Below, one piece after another: positions 25,577 to 34,394 of a DNA stretch of 64,000 bases (position 1 is the stretch's first letter; each line of letters opens with the position of its first letter). Source of the DNA: M55B129 sp034189085. Lineage in GTDB: Bacteria > Bacillota > Dethiobacteria > DTU022. Position numbers and translations under genes: made by a program. The stretch lies in assembly GCA_034189085.1 (NCBI GenBank), contig JAXHVH010000005.1:1-64000 (forward strand), given 5' to 3'. The notes under the pieces were generated by a model. The model was given only the letters and a program-made list of their open reading frames with translations. It was not told the origin of the DNA and did no database searches.

Positions 25577-27445
25577 TAAACGCTTCGACAGGGAATGCGA
25601 AGCTTTTATTTCTTTCCCGCTCTCCTGATGTTTTATAATTACCGTGTCATTTTCCAGCTGGCGGGCCACATCTTCGATGATCAACTGGTCATCCATGGCC
25701 AGATATTCATAATCACTCTCATCGACAAAAACCAGGGGCAGGACGCCGAAATTAACCAGGTTGGCATGATGAATGCGAGCAAACGATTTGGCCAGCACCG
25801 CTTTAATTCCCAGGTACATGGGGGCCAGAGCAGCATGCTCACGGCTTGAACCCTGTCCGTAGTTTTCACCGGCCACAATTATCCCGCTGCCTGCTTCTTT
25901 CGCTCGAACGGCAAAATGCGGATCAATGGGGGCAAAAACATACTCGCTGATCGCTTCAATATTGGAACGCAGCGGAAGCACTTTTGAACCGCCGGGTAAA
26001 ATATGATCGGTGGTAATGTTGTCGCCCACTACCAGCAGCACCCTGGCCTTGATTGTTTCCGGCAGAGGCTTGTTTATCGGCAGGGGTTTGATGTTCGGGC
26101 CGCGCACAATTTTCACCCCGGTCCGGTCTTCCAGCGGAGCAATCACCATCCGGTCATCAATCACCGGGCTGGGTTCAGGTGCCAGCCTGGGATAGGGACC
26201 AAGGTCCCGGGGATCAGTGATCTCTCCCCGCAGAGCCGCGGCAGCGGCGCCTGCCGGACCGGTCAGGTAAACCATGGCATCGGCAGTACCGCTGCGGCCG
26301 GTAAAGTTCCTGTTGAAAGTCCGCACAGAAACCCCTCCAGAGGGGGGTGCCTGTCCCATTCCAATACATGGTCCGCAGGCCGATTCCAGGATCCTTGCTC
26401 CGGAAGCAATCAATTTTTCCAGGATTCCTTCCCGCGCCAGGTTGATAAAGGTCTGCCTGGACCCGGGAGCAACAACCAGGCTAACCCGTGGATGAATTAC
26501 CTTGTCTTTCAGCACTTCAGCCAGCAACTGTAAATCGCGGTAAGAACCGTTTGTGCAGCTGCCCACAGCTACCTGATCTACGGCTACCGGCCCGATTTCA
26601 CTGATCGGTTTAACGGCATCAGGGCTGTGCGGAACAGCCGCCAGCGGTTCCAGGCTGTCCAAATCGATGGTTATTTCATCATCATAGGCAGCTTCTTCGT
26701 CAGCTTCGAATTTGCGCCATCCTTCCTCCCTGCCCTGGTTTTTAAGGAATAAGCGGGTTACTTCATCGCTGGGGAAGATTGATGAAGTAGCGCCCAGTTC
26801 AGCACCCATGTTGGTGATCGTAGCCCTCTCCGGCACGGAAAGAGTAGACACTCCGGGGCCACCGTATTCAATAACTTTGCCAACACCACCTTTGACCGAC
26901 AGGCAGCGCAGTATCTCCAGTATAATGTCCTTGGCTCCAACCCACTGTTTAAGTGCGCCAATAAGGTTAACCTTCAAAACAACAGGTACTGTGAGATAAA
27001 AAGGACCACCGGCCATAGCCACGGCAACATCGAGGCCTCCCGCCCCAATTCCGAGCATACCCAGCCCTCCCGCAGTAGGAGTATGGCTGTCAGACCCAAG
27101 CAGGGTCCTGCCCGGTTCGCCAAAACGTTCCAAATGAACCTGGTGGCAAATGCCGTTGCCGGGCCGGGAAAACCAGATTCCAAAGCGAGCAGCCACTGAC
27201 TGCAGGAAACGGTGATCGTCAGCATTCTCAAAACCGTTCTGCAGAGTATTGTGATCAACATAACTGACCGATTTTTCGGTTTTAACTCTGTCAATGCCCA
27301 GGGCTTCCAACTGCAGGTAAGCCATTGTTCCCGTGGCATCCTGGGTGAGAGTCTGGTCCATACGGATGCCAATCTCGGTTCCCCTGACCAGTTCTCCTTC
27401 CACAAGGTGTTCTCTTAGTATTTTGTACGTCAAGTTATCGGCCAT
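25478..27445 (-). CDS. Aconitate hydratase
   Basis: 655 aa. It begins with the IRMDQTLTQDATGTMAYLQLEALG segment of the aconitase family, has the Cys of the 4Fe-4S cluster in GSCTNGS and in ESACGPCIGMG, and ends in the swivel domain (GENYGQGSSREHAALAP). It interconverts citrate and isocitrate. The true family end is near GGLLNYTRQ; about 20 more residues (SSRNDSGRTGERRFVGH) run into the acpS 3' end. This is the short single-chain form common in Clostridia. A GGAGG-type site precedes the ATG. Confidence 0.94.
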   Translation of the reverse strand: MADNLTYKILREHLVEGELVRGTEIGIRMDQTLTQDATGTMAYLQLEALGIDRVKTEKSVSYVDHNTLQNGFENADDHRFLQSVAARFGIWFSRPGNGICHQVHLERFGEPGRTLLGSDSHTPTAGGLGMLGIGAGGLDVAVAMAGGPFYLTVPVVLKVNLIGALKQWVGAKDIILEILRCLSVKGGVGKVIEYGGPGVSTLSVPERATITNMGAELGATSSIFPSDEVTRLFLKNQGREEGWRKFEADEEAAYDDEITIDLDSLEPLAAVPHSPDAVKPISEIGPVAVDQVAVGSCTNGSYRDLQLLAEVLKDKVIHPRVSLVVAPGSRQTFINLAREGILEKLIASGARILESACGPCIGMGQAPPSGGVSVRTFNRNFTGRSGTADAMVYLTGPAGAAAAALRGEITDPRDLGPYPRLAPEPSPVIDDRMVIAPLEDRTGVKIVRGPNIKPLPINKPLPETIKARVLLVVGDNITTDHILPGGSKVLPLRSNIEAISEYVFAPIDPHFAVRAKEAGSGIIVAGENYGQGSSREHAALAPMYLGIKAVLAKSFARIHHANLVNFGVLPLVFVDESDYEYLAMDDQLIIEDVARQLENDTVIIKHQESGKEIKASHSLSKRLLKVVLAGGLLNYTRQSSRNDSGRTGERRFVGH

Positions 27446-27507
27446 ATTTTTACATTACCTCCATTAATCCTGTCCAGGTCACTGTTGTTACCGCGTTCAG
27501 GTTTGTT

Positions 27508-28722
27508 TTATTTATCATTGATAAAATAATCCATCAGCCGCCAGCCTTCAGCAAATATTAAACCTGTCTCAGCAGCAGATTTTTCATCAAATTTGCGTCC
27601 CCGGCTTCTCCTGCTTTCGCCACTGCGAAAAACCACAAAGGGAACCGGCTCCCTGGTGTGAGTACCCAGGGAAAGAGGTGTTGCATGATCGGTCGCCAGT
27701 AAAATCGAGAAATCCCAACCGCTCTTTGCAAGTTCCTGCCGAAGAAAACCGGCTACCTGCTTATCGATCATTTCAATTGCCTGGATCTTGTTCTCCGCTT
27801 CAAAGCGATGAGAGCACTCATCCGGTGCTTCAATGTGCAGGTAAACAAAATCCTTTCCACTTCTGAAGGCTTCGAGGACTGCATGCACTTTCCCGGTCAA
27901 ATTTGTATCTATATATCCCGTAGCTCCCTCCACGGAAATGGGTTCCAGGCCGGCAAAAAGGCCGATCCCCTTGATCAGGTCCACTGCTGATATGACAGCA
28001 CCGTTCAATCCGTATTTGTCGTGAAACAGGGGCAGTTGAGGTTTGCGACCGTTACCCCAGATCCAGATGGAATTGGCCGGGTGAAGCCCTTTTTCAAGGC
28101 GCTTTTTATTGACAGGATGCTCCGAAAGAAGTTGAAAACTTTTCTCCATGAGCTCCAATATTTTTGAGCTTTTAGAACCGCCCGGAAGATGAGAACCAAT
28201 CTTCTGCCCGCTGATATCATGGGGAGGGGTGAGCCGCCAGTCATCGGGTGCTCCCTCCCAAACCATCAGATTACGGTATTGAAAACCGGTATAAAAGTTT
28301 AGTTCCGGCAAGCCAAGCTCCCGGCTGATGGCGGCAATCAGTTCTTCCGCTTCGGCAGTTGAAATTTCACCGGCACAGTAATCAACCATTTTTTTATCGG
28401 CATATCGGATTTCGTCAGAGAGGGTAACAAGGTTACAGCGAAAGGAAACATCCTCCGGCCCAAGCGCTATCCCCATACTGGCTGCCTCGAAGGGAGAGCG
28501 CCCGGTATAATACTTGAGAGGGTCATACCCCATAATTGAGAGATTGGCTGTATCACTGCCGGGGGGCAGGCCTTCCGGGACAGTGCCGGCCAGGCCCAGC
28601 TCGCCTTCTTCAGCCAGAGAGTCAAAATTCGGTGTGCGGGCATACTGCAGCGCAGTCTGCTGATTGAACTTATCAAAGGGATAATCAGCCATTCCATCTC
28701 CAAGGATTACCAGATATTTCAA
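27508..28722 (-). CDS. apgM: Cofactor-independent phosphoglycerate mutase (ApgM type)
   Basis: 404 aa from a TTG at 28722, giving KYLVILGDGMADYP at the start; the metal-binding DG(M)AD and later TDHATPLSLGTHTREPVPF are the alkaline-phosphatase-superfamily metal sites. This archaeal-type enzyme interconverts 3- and 2-phosphoglycerate; related proteins act as phosphonopyruvate decarboxylase or homoserine kinase, and the latter is worth noting since thrC is divergent next door. The start is uncertain: AAAGGAG is 12 nt before TTG, and an ATG at 28746 lacks a ribosome site. Confidence 0.85.
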   Translation of the reverse strand: MKYLVILGDGMADYPFDKFNQQTALQYARTPNFDSLAEEGELGLAGTVPEGLPPGSDTANLSIMGYDPLKYYTGRSPFEAASMGIALGPEDVSFRCNLVTLSDEIRYADKKMVDYCAGEISTAEAEELIAAISRELGLPELNFYTGFQYRNLMVWEGAPDDWRLTPPHDISGQKIGSHLPGGSKSSKILELMEKSFQLLSEHPVNKKRLEKGLHPANSIWIWGNGRKPQLPLFHDKYGLNGAVISAVDLIKGIGLFAGLEPISVEGATGYIDTNLTGKVHAVLEAFRSGKDFVYLHIEAPDECSHRFEAENKIQAIEMIDKQVAGFLRQELAKSGWDFSILLATDHATPLSLGTHTREPVPFVVFRSGESRRSRGRKFDEKSAAETGLIFAEGWRLMDYFINDK

Positions 28723-28789
28723 AAAATGAGCACGCTCCTTTCGCATTACCGGCTGATGAACAGGGGGATAAATGATAAACTGTGTCCTG

Positions 28790-28818
28790 AAAATAACCCT
28801 TCGGCCACTTTTTGTCAA
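28790..28818 (-). promoter_or_regulatory. Promoter of apgM
   Basis: Consensus -35 TTGACA (28813-28818), a 17-bp spacer and -10 TATTTT (28790-28795) on the minus strand. Confidence 0.7.
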
Positions 28819-28909
28819 GGGTGCTTCCAACCCTGAAAGGGTTTTGCCCACGGCAGGGCGAAAATTAATCAAACAAAACGATCTATGAAAAATAGAAGGG
28901 ATGGGGACA

Positions 28910-30406
28910 ATGCATTACTACAGCACCAGGGGAAATTCAGGATCGGCAACAGCTTCTACCGTCATACTGGAGGGATTGGCGCCGGATGGAGGTCTATATG
29001 TCCCATCTGAAACGCTGCCCTCTTTTTCGATTGAAAATTTGCAGGGTAAGAGCTATCAATCTCTGGCGCTGGAAATCCTGAAGCCTTTTCTTGACGACTT
29101 TGATAAAAGAGAAATTGACGAGGCCATAAATACTGCCTACAGTGAAAAAAATTTCGATCATCCGGACATTACGCCCCTGAAAAAACTGTCCCGTGATCTT
29201 TACTCTCTCGAGCTGTGGCATGGGCCGACCTGCGCCTTCAAAGATATTGCCCTCCAGATTCTGCCTCTTTTGATGCGTTCCGCCCAGGTAAAACATAAAA
29301 ATGAAATGGAAATCATCGTCCTTACCGCCACTTCCGGCGATACAGGAAAATCAGCCCTGGAAGGATTCCGTGACGTTCCAGGCATTAAAATTATCGTTTA
29401 CTATCCCGAGAAAGGAGTCAGCGAGATTCAAAAACTGCAGATGACCACCCAGCAGGGCAACAACGTTTCAGTTGCAGCAGTAGAAGGCAACTTCGATCAT
29501 GCCCAGAGCGGGGTTAAAGATATTTTTAGCGACCGTGAACTGGCCGATAGGCTTGCCGCCGCCGGCTACCGTCTTTCATCGGCCAATTCCATCAACTGGG
29601 GCCGTCTGATTCCCCAGGTCGTTTATTATTTTGCCGCTTATTTAAACCTCCTGGGACAAAAGGACCTGCAGCCGGGAGAAAAAATAGACTTTGTAGTCCC
29701 TACCGGCAACTTTGGCAACATCCTGGCCGGCTATTATGCCAGGCGCCTCGGACTGCCTGTCAACCGCCTGATCTGTGCCGCTAATACGAATAATGTGCTT
29801 TCCGATTTTATCAACAGCGGGCGCTATAACAGCAACAGGAAGCTGCACCGAACGCTCTCCCCTTCCATGGATATTCTCGTTTCCAGCAATCTGGAACGGC
29901 TGTTATTTGAACTAACCGGCCACAACAACAGCCTGATTCGCCGCTGGATGACAGATCTGAAAAGCAGGGGCGAGTACCGTGTCGGCCACGGAGAAAAAGA
30001 ACAAATCGAAAAACTGTTCTGGTCAGACTACGCCAACGATGACGAAACAAGCCAGATGATTACTCATATTTATGACCGCTACCATTATCTGATTGATACG
30101 CATACCGCTGTGGGCATGGCTGTCCTTCAAAAATACCGCCGCTCCAATGACCGGAACAGACCGGCTATTATTCTCTCTACTGCCAGCCCCTTCAAATTTG
30201 CCGGCAGCGTCGCCCGGGCTCTCTTCGGAAGTGAGCGCATCCGCGGCATTGGGGAACTTGATTTGCTGGAAATGCTTGCTGTGGAAACGGGGATAGATAT
30301 ACCGCCAGCCCTGGCCAGGCTGACTTCTGAACCAGTTATCCATAAAGAGGTGATCGCGCGGGAAAAAATGCGCCATCACCTCCTATCCAATCTGCCCGAT
30401 TTTTAA
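28910..30406 (+). CDS. thrC: Threonine synthase
   Basis: 498 aa, the long class I form. It begins MHYYSTRGNSGSATAST, has the PLP Lys in GPTCAFKDIALQ and the phosphate loop ATSGDTGKSA. It converts O-phosphohomoserine to threonine. Two in-frame ATGs compete; the one at 28910 is 9 nt after GAAGGG, while the one at 28901 abuts it. Its stop overlaps that of the converging repeat-protein gene by 3 bases. Confidence 0.95.
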   Translation: MHYYSTRGNSGSATASTVILEGLAPDGGLYVPSETLPSFSIENLQGKSYQSLALEILKPFLDDFDKREIDEAINTAYSEKNFDHPDITPLKKLSRDLYSLELWHGPTCAFKDIALQILPLLMRSAQVKHKNEMEIIVLTATSGDTGKSALEGFRDVPGIKIIVYYPEKGVSEIQKLQMTTQQGNNVSVAAVEGNFDHAQSGVKDIFSDRELADRLAAAGYRLSSANSINWGRLIPQVVYYFAAYLNLLGQKDLQPGEKIDFVVPTGNFGNILAGYYARRLGLPVNRLICAANTNNVLSDFINSGRYNSNRKLHRTLSPSMDILVSSNLERLLFELTGHNNSLIRRWMTDLKSRGEYRVGHGEKEQIEKLFWSDYANDDETSQMITHIYDRYHYLIDTHTAVGMAVLQKYRRSNDRNRPAIILSTASPFKFAGSVARALFGSERIRGIGELDLLEMLAVETGIDIPPALARLTSEPVIHKEVIAREKMRHHLLSNLPDF

Positions 30407-31893
30407 GATTCGTCCATTTCGTTTTCCGGATTGGCGTTCTCTCCATTTTCAGGTTTCATTTCCGGACGGGCACTTTCTTCTTTATTAGCTTCCCTTCCCG
30501 GCCTGTCTTCCATTTCTAGCCCGGAAGTTTGTTTACTCTGCTCTGCACTTTCCCGGATCACCGGATCGTGAGTTCCGAAACGGGTCATCAGGACCATCCC
30601 GAGAGCAAGGACATAGAGAGCCATGGTCAGTAATCCACCCAGGATGGGAATCATGCCGAGTAAACCGAATATAATTACCCCGATAGCGATGGAAACAAGC
30701 GGGTTAACCTTTCCTCCTGAAGCGGCAGTGATAATGCGGTCACCGACCAGATTGACGATACCGGTATAACCGAGGACGGCAGCCACGGCCAGGACAACAA
30801 TCTCTACTATTGCCAGTGGAATACCGATAATCGTTATAATCAGTAAAATCATCAGGGGAACGGCCAGAATAGCTGCCAGGATCCCCCATCCGATCACCGG
30901 TCCCGGTTTCACGAGAAGGGCATCACTCACTCTCTTTACCGGCTTCGGGAAAAGAGCATAGATCAGGGCAGCCAGGGCAAACATGATCAACATTCTGATG
31001 ACCCCGCCTGCCACACTGCCGAAATGGTTAATTTGCATATAGGACGGGTGAGTAAATCGCCTGACCTCGAACACAGGGGGTAAAAATCTGATACTATCAG
31101 TAATCCTGTCCATGGAACGGCTTATTTCCCCGGCTATTCTGTTGAACAGATTTTCGTCCGCTCCATCAAACCGATAAGCGTTTTCAGGGGCCTCTCCTGT
31201 TGATTGATCGCCACCTGTGATCTCGCCTGCGCTTATTTCTTCTTCGATTTCAATGGAACCAACCGAGGCGCTTCCTGATTTATTTACTGCTCCCCGGCCA
31301 ACAGACACCCTGCCGGTCACTACAGCCTCCGGGCCAAGTTCCACCAGGCCCTGCTCGACTGTAACATCGCCCTCAACAAGACCGTTTATATATACGCTGC
31401 CGCCTTCGCTGTTCACATCGCCGGCTACTGTCCCCGTTATGTGGACTTCACCGAGGCCGGAGCCAACGTTGCCTCCCACTGCCCCGTCAACCCGGGCTGT
31501 GCCCAGGTCGGCCGATAAATTGCCGCCAACGGAACCGCCAACGATTACTTCCCCCATGCGGGTCCGCACATTCCCGCTTACGTTGCCGCGGATGACAATC
31601 TGGCCCATATTGGTTTCCACATCACCGTTAACTTCACCATCGACGCCCACCTGGCCCATATTGCTGCTTACATTGCCGTTAACCACGCCGAGGACGCTCA
31701 TCTCGCCCACATTCAGGTTTACATTACCGTTTACAACAGTACCGCGGGATATTTCCAGATCACCCGCCGTTTTGTTTATATCTTCATTCACAATAACTTC
31801 TTCCGCTGCCATCCCGTTCTGGGCAGGCAACACCATTAATCCAAGTAACAGTACCAGACTTAAAAATAAAGGTATTTGCTTCCTCATTGTCAT
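30403..31893 (-). CDS. Secreted beta-solenoid (bactofilin-like) repeat protein with membrane domain
   Basis: 496 aa. A signal peptide (about 1-29, ending AQNGMAA) is followed by eight exact 17-residue repeats (53-188) of the form V-x-G-N-V-x3-x-G-x-V-x-V-x-G, as in polymer-forming bactofilin beta-helices. A linker and a segment with two phenylalanine-rich stretches lead to four or five membrane helices (about 290-440) and a hydrophilic charged tail. The repeats should form an extracytoplasmic solenoid anchored in the membrane. Its ATG overlaps the anti-sigma stop (ATGA), so it is part of the sigma/anti-sigma operon and probably a stress or envelope effector. Function is inferred only. Confidence 0.8.
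   Translation of the reverse strand: MTMRKQIPLFLSLVLLLGLMVLPAQNGMAAEEVIVNEDINKTAGDLEISRGTVVNGNVNLNVGEMSVLGVVNGNVSSNMGQVGVDGEVNGDVETNMGQIVIRGNVSGNVRTRMGEVIVGGSVGGNLSADLGTARVDGAVGGNVGSGLGEVHITGTVAGDVNSEGGSVYINGLVEGDVTVEQGLVELGPEAVVTGRVSVGRGAVNKSGSASVGSIEIEEEISAGEITGGDQSTGEAPENAYRFDGADENLFNRIAGEISRSMDRITDSIRFLPPVFEVRRFTHPSYMQINHFGSVAGGVIRMLIMFALAALIYALFPKPVKRVSDALLVKPGPVIGWGILAAILAVPLMILLIITIIGIPLAIVEIVVLAVAAVLGYTGIVNLVGDRIITAASGGKVNPLVSIAIGVIIFGLLGMIPILGGLLTMALYVLALGMVLMTRFGTHDPVIRESAEQSKQTSGLEMEDRPGREANKEESARPEMKPENGENANPENEMDES
31330..31737 (-). repeat. Eight tandem 51-bp coding repeats
   Basis: This stretch encodes exactly eight 17-residue units (408 bp) of the solenoid in the bactofilin-like protein. 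Units are diverged at DNA level but keep the Gly and Val positions and the length without indels. Confidence 0.85.
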
Positions 31894-32366
31894 TTTAAAG
31901 TTCCCTCCACCGTTTTCAGCTTGATCAAAATAAGCAGCTCAATCAGTACCGCAGCAGCAACAGCTGCCAGAACCAGGACCGGAGCCAGATTTTGACCCAG
32001 TATCAAAACCCCTACAAAAGAGTCAATGATTAAACCGACCAGACCGGTTATACCCACCGAAAACCACCACTGAAGATAGCCGGGATTTAAATAACAGGCA
32101 CTGAAAAGAAGGATCAAAAAGATGGCAGCAGCAGCAAGGGCGGCCGGCAGAGAACTGTTTCGAGTCTGAGCAGCGAGGACCTGCATGAAATCTTCGGGCA
32201 GTTTTTCGTTACCGGCAAGCCGGTCGGCAGTTTCCTTCAGCTCCCTTATTTCCATCAACCGGCGGTGGCAGGAGTGACAGTCCTGCAGATGGGCAATGAT
32301 GGAATCATCTGTCTTTTCCCCGTCGACATAAGCCTGTATGGTGATCATATCGGGGCATTTATCCAT
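31890..32366 (-). CDS. Anti-sigma factor with zinc-binding ZAS motif
   Basis: 158 aa from the ATG at 32366, 5 nt after GGGGGTG. The N-terminal HLQDCHSC (Hx3Cx2C) is the zinc-associated anti-sigma motif. Three membrane helices follow (about 75-150). It should hold the ECF sigma factor encoded 4 bp upstream and release it on an envelope or redox signal. It is translationally coupled to the secreted repeat protein downstream. Confidence 0.87.
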   Translation of the reverse strand: MDKCPDMITIQAYVDGEKTDDSIIAHLQDCHSCHRRLMEIRELKETADRLAGNEKLPEDFMQVLAAQTRNSSLPAALAAAAIFLILLFSACYLNPGYLQWWFSVGITGLVGLIIDSFVGVLILGQNLAPVLVLAAVAAAVLIELLILIKLKTVEGTLK

Positions 32367-32370
32367 ATTT

Positions 32371-32865
32371 TCACCCCCTTTCTTCAAGCAGTGCTTCCCT
32401 GAGCATTATTCTGCCGCGGTATAGCCTGTTTTTAACAACACTCAGTTCGAGTCCCAGGGTTTCAGCAATTTCCGCATAATTCAGTTCACCAGCATGCCTC
32501 AGGAGGATAATTTCCCGATACTGCTGAGGCAGTCCGTGCAAAACCCGGTAGAGTTCAGCTTCGCTTTCCTTTTCCAGGTAGAGATCTTCCGGGCTTTTAT
32601 CCGCTGCCTGCTGAATTTTTTCCGGTGCCTCAACCGGTATTTCCCGGTGGATCCGGTTCCAACTTCGGCAGAGATTGGTGGCAATTTTAAAGAGCCAGGG
32701 ACCTGCCGGCCTGTTCCGGTCAAACCTATCAAGGTGTTTGTAAGCACACACGAATGTCTCCTGGGCTATATCTTCGGCCTGCTCCCGGCTCCCGGTATAA
32801 CGTAAAGCCAGGCGGTAGATGCGGTCTCCATATGTTTCAACCATTTCGCGGAGCAGTTTCTGCAC
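32371..32865 (-). CDS. ECF-type RNA polymerase sigma factor
   Basis: 164 aa from the GTG at 32865. Region 2 reads AEDIAQETFVCAYKHLDRF (sigma70 region 2.1-2.4), and region 4 reads YREIILLRHAGELNYAEIAETLGLELSVVKNRLYRGR. It is about the length of a minimal ECF sigma factor. Its operon carries the anti-sigma and a secreted solenoid protein, and it may transcribe itself. The start is uncertain because no canonical ribosome site is close; the GTG follows GGTGGT by about 6 nt. Confidence 0.9.
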   Translation of the reverse strand: MQKLLREMVETYGDRIYRLALRYTGSREQAEDIAQETFVCAYKHLDRFDRNRPAGPWLFKIATNLCRSWNRIHREIPVEAPEKIQQAADKSPEDLYLEKESEAELYRVLHGLPQQYREIILLRHAGELNYAEIAETLGLELSVVKNRLYRGRIMLREALLEERG

Positions 32866-32891
32866 TTTAACACCACCAATTATCTCTCCCC

Positions 32892-32920
32892 ATAATATTA
32901 ATACGCATAAAAAATGAAAA
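32892..32920 (-). promoter_or_regulatory. Candidate promoter of the sigma operon
   Basis: TTTTCA (32915-32920), a 17-bp spacer and TATTAT (32892-32897). This looks like a housekeeping promoter. I saw no clear ECF-type AAC motif. Confidence 0.45.
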
Positions 32921-32929
32921 AGTCTGATC

Positions 32930-32959
32930 AAAATAAAAAAAACCGGCCCTTTCGCCGGT
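32930..32959 (-). terminator. Rho-independent terminator of the DapF-like gene
   Basis: A 6-bp stem ACCGGC/GCCGGT (32942-32947 with 32954-32959), then TTTTTTTATTTT on the minus strand. It closes the serA-grx-FTR-dapF-like run and insulates the sigma operon. Confidence 0.85.
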
Positions 32960-32981
32960 AATTTTTAAAATTTCTTCCCCA

Positions 32982-33926
32982 TTATGGCAACCGTGCCTCA
33001 CCGGTGGATGTGATTTCCACCCGGCTGTGAGAGAAAGAAACGGCTTTGACTCTATCACCTTCGATTTGCATTTCAACCACAGTCAAATCAGGACCGCCAA
33101 TCTCAATGCCCCCGCCTGATTCAAGATGAAGGATAACCGTTTCACTATTATCACCACCGCGGCAGCTTAATTCTTTCGCTGCAAAAATTGCTACAGCAAT
33201 AGCTATCGATCCGGTTCCGCAGGAAGGCTCGAAAAAATTATCCCGGACATAATGGGGAAAAATTACCCTTAAATCGCCTTCATGCTCGGGTTTCCAATCA
33301 TAAACGGCAACATTCGGTTCCTTTTCCCCGGTTACCGCCATGAAGTCATCCTGCAGGGCAGTCACTGCCTCCCGGGTGGTACTGTTCCATCTGGAAAAAT
33401 CAGAATCTGGATAAACCTTCCTGAACTTATCAGCATTTATGATTAAAAATTTGCCGGATTGCATTACATCAAGATCCCCCAACCGCAGCGGTCGAACACC
33501 GCGCTTGTAACAATCTCCGACAAAACTGCTTATATCTGTTTTAATGCGGCGGGCTTTCCCCGCATCTGTTTCAATGATCAGAGGGGTTAAACCACACTCC
33601 GTTTCAAGTATAACCTTCACGGGATTAGAGGTGCCGTCTATACCAAACAATTTACCCAGACCGGTTTCAATAAGAGCAGCACCGAGCACCTGGGTAAAAC
33701 CACCGCAGGCGTTGATAAAACAGGGCACAGTCGGGTCGGCTATTTTAACGGCAATCCGCCCCGGCCAACCAGTTTGATAGAGAATACCGGCTTCGTGGCC
33801 GTATAGATAATTAGGGCTCATCAGTTTAACTGCCGTTTCCAGTTCAAGGCCTGCCGGAATCTGTTCTCCACGCAGCAGGATAATGAGGTTGCCCCCCATG
33901 TGCCCGCGGACAAAATCAAGTTTCAC
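32982..33926 (-). CDS. DapF/proline-racemase-fold isomerase-like protein
   Basis: 314 aa. Two cysteine motifs sit where PLP-independent epimerases have their acid/base pair: NACGGFTQ (Cys74) and EPSCGTGSIAIA (Cys236). The second matches the CGTG of diaminopimelate epimerase; the first departs from DapF's GNGARC. Length is slightly greater than DapF (about 275). It is likely an isomerase or epimerase of the DapF superfamily, but the substrate is uncertain and I would not equate it with lysine-pathway DapF. It lies downstream of the FTR-like gene. Confidence 0.65.
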   Translation of the reverse strand: MKLDFVRGHMGGNLIILLRGEQIPAGLELETAVKLMSPNYLYGHEAGILYQTGWPGRIAVKIADPTVPCFINACGGFTQVLGAALIETGLGKLFGIDGTSNPVKVILETECGLTPLIIETDAGKARRIKTDISSFVGDCYKRGVRPLRLGDLDVMQSGKFLIINADKFRKVYPDSDFSRWNSTTREAVTALQDDFMAVTGEKEPNVAVYDWKPEHEGDLRVIFPHYVRDNFFEPSCGTGSIAIAVAIFAAKELSCRGGDNSETVILHLESGGGIEIGGPDLTVVEMQIEGDRVKAVSFSHSRVEITSTGEARLP

Positions 33927-33985
33927 CAGATAAAATTCCTTTCATTTGAGCTTTTGATAAAGTTCGGATCCCCGGTTTTAACAAA

Positions 33986-34022
33986 GGGAATGAACTCACT
34001 CCCGCAGATGAAAAAGATTTCA
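33986..34022 (-). promoter_or_regulatory. Candidate bacterial SECIS element
   Basis: After the UGA (34022-34020) there is a 16-nt spacer (34019-34004), then the stem GGGAGUG (34003-33997), loop AGUU (33996-33993) and stem CAUUCCC (33992-33986). The helix has 7 bp including one G-U pair. The apical loop starts 23 nt after UGA and has G in its second position. As I recall, bacterial SECIS elements have a loop 16-37 nt after UGA with a G in its first two bases, so this fits. Confidence 0.7.
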
Positions 34023-34394
34023 GAAACAGTGCCCCGATTTGCGCACCTCGTTCATCCTTGTTTGCAGGCAGGGGCAAATATTTTCAGGAATATTCTCAAA
34101 CCGACAGGGACAGTAAAAATCACCGTAGAGCCTGTTTTTTTCTATTAAACCTCCAATAACCAGTTCCTTGTCTTCATTGAAGGTATAGCCGCGCAGCCGG
34201 GCAAAATTTTCCGAACGATTGCGAATCTCAGTTTCTGGATCCTGAGGTCTGCGCTTCGCCAATATCTCCGGTTCCGTTTCCATTATTACCAGTTCAGCTC
34301 CACAAATGGGACAAATAATTTCCTGCCCCTTTTCAGGCTTCTCCCGATAAATAAAGGGAAGACGGCACACTTCACAATAAATTTTATTTTTCAT
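33996..34394 (-). CDS. Ferredoxin:thioredoxin reductase catalytic subunit-like selenoprotein
   Basis: 132 aa if the UGA at 34020-34022 is read as selenocysteine (residue 125); 124 aa otherwise. Residues 1-35 form a zinc knuckle (CEVC...CPIC). Residues 54-132 align with the FTR catalytic chain: C95-P-C97, C107-P-C109, then GHC123-F-U125-NLF. In plant FTR the order is CPC, CPC and CHCMLF. The cluster ligands would be C95, C107, C109 and C123, and the redox pair C97 with U125. After the UGA the frame adds NLFHLRE and stops at TGA. A SECIS-like hairpin lies at the right distance. It takes electrons from ferredoxin to reduce a disulfide, probably on the glutaredoxin encoded just upstream, whose gene it overlaps by 11 nt. 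Confidence 0.75.
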
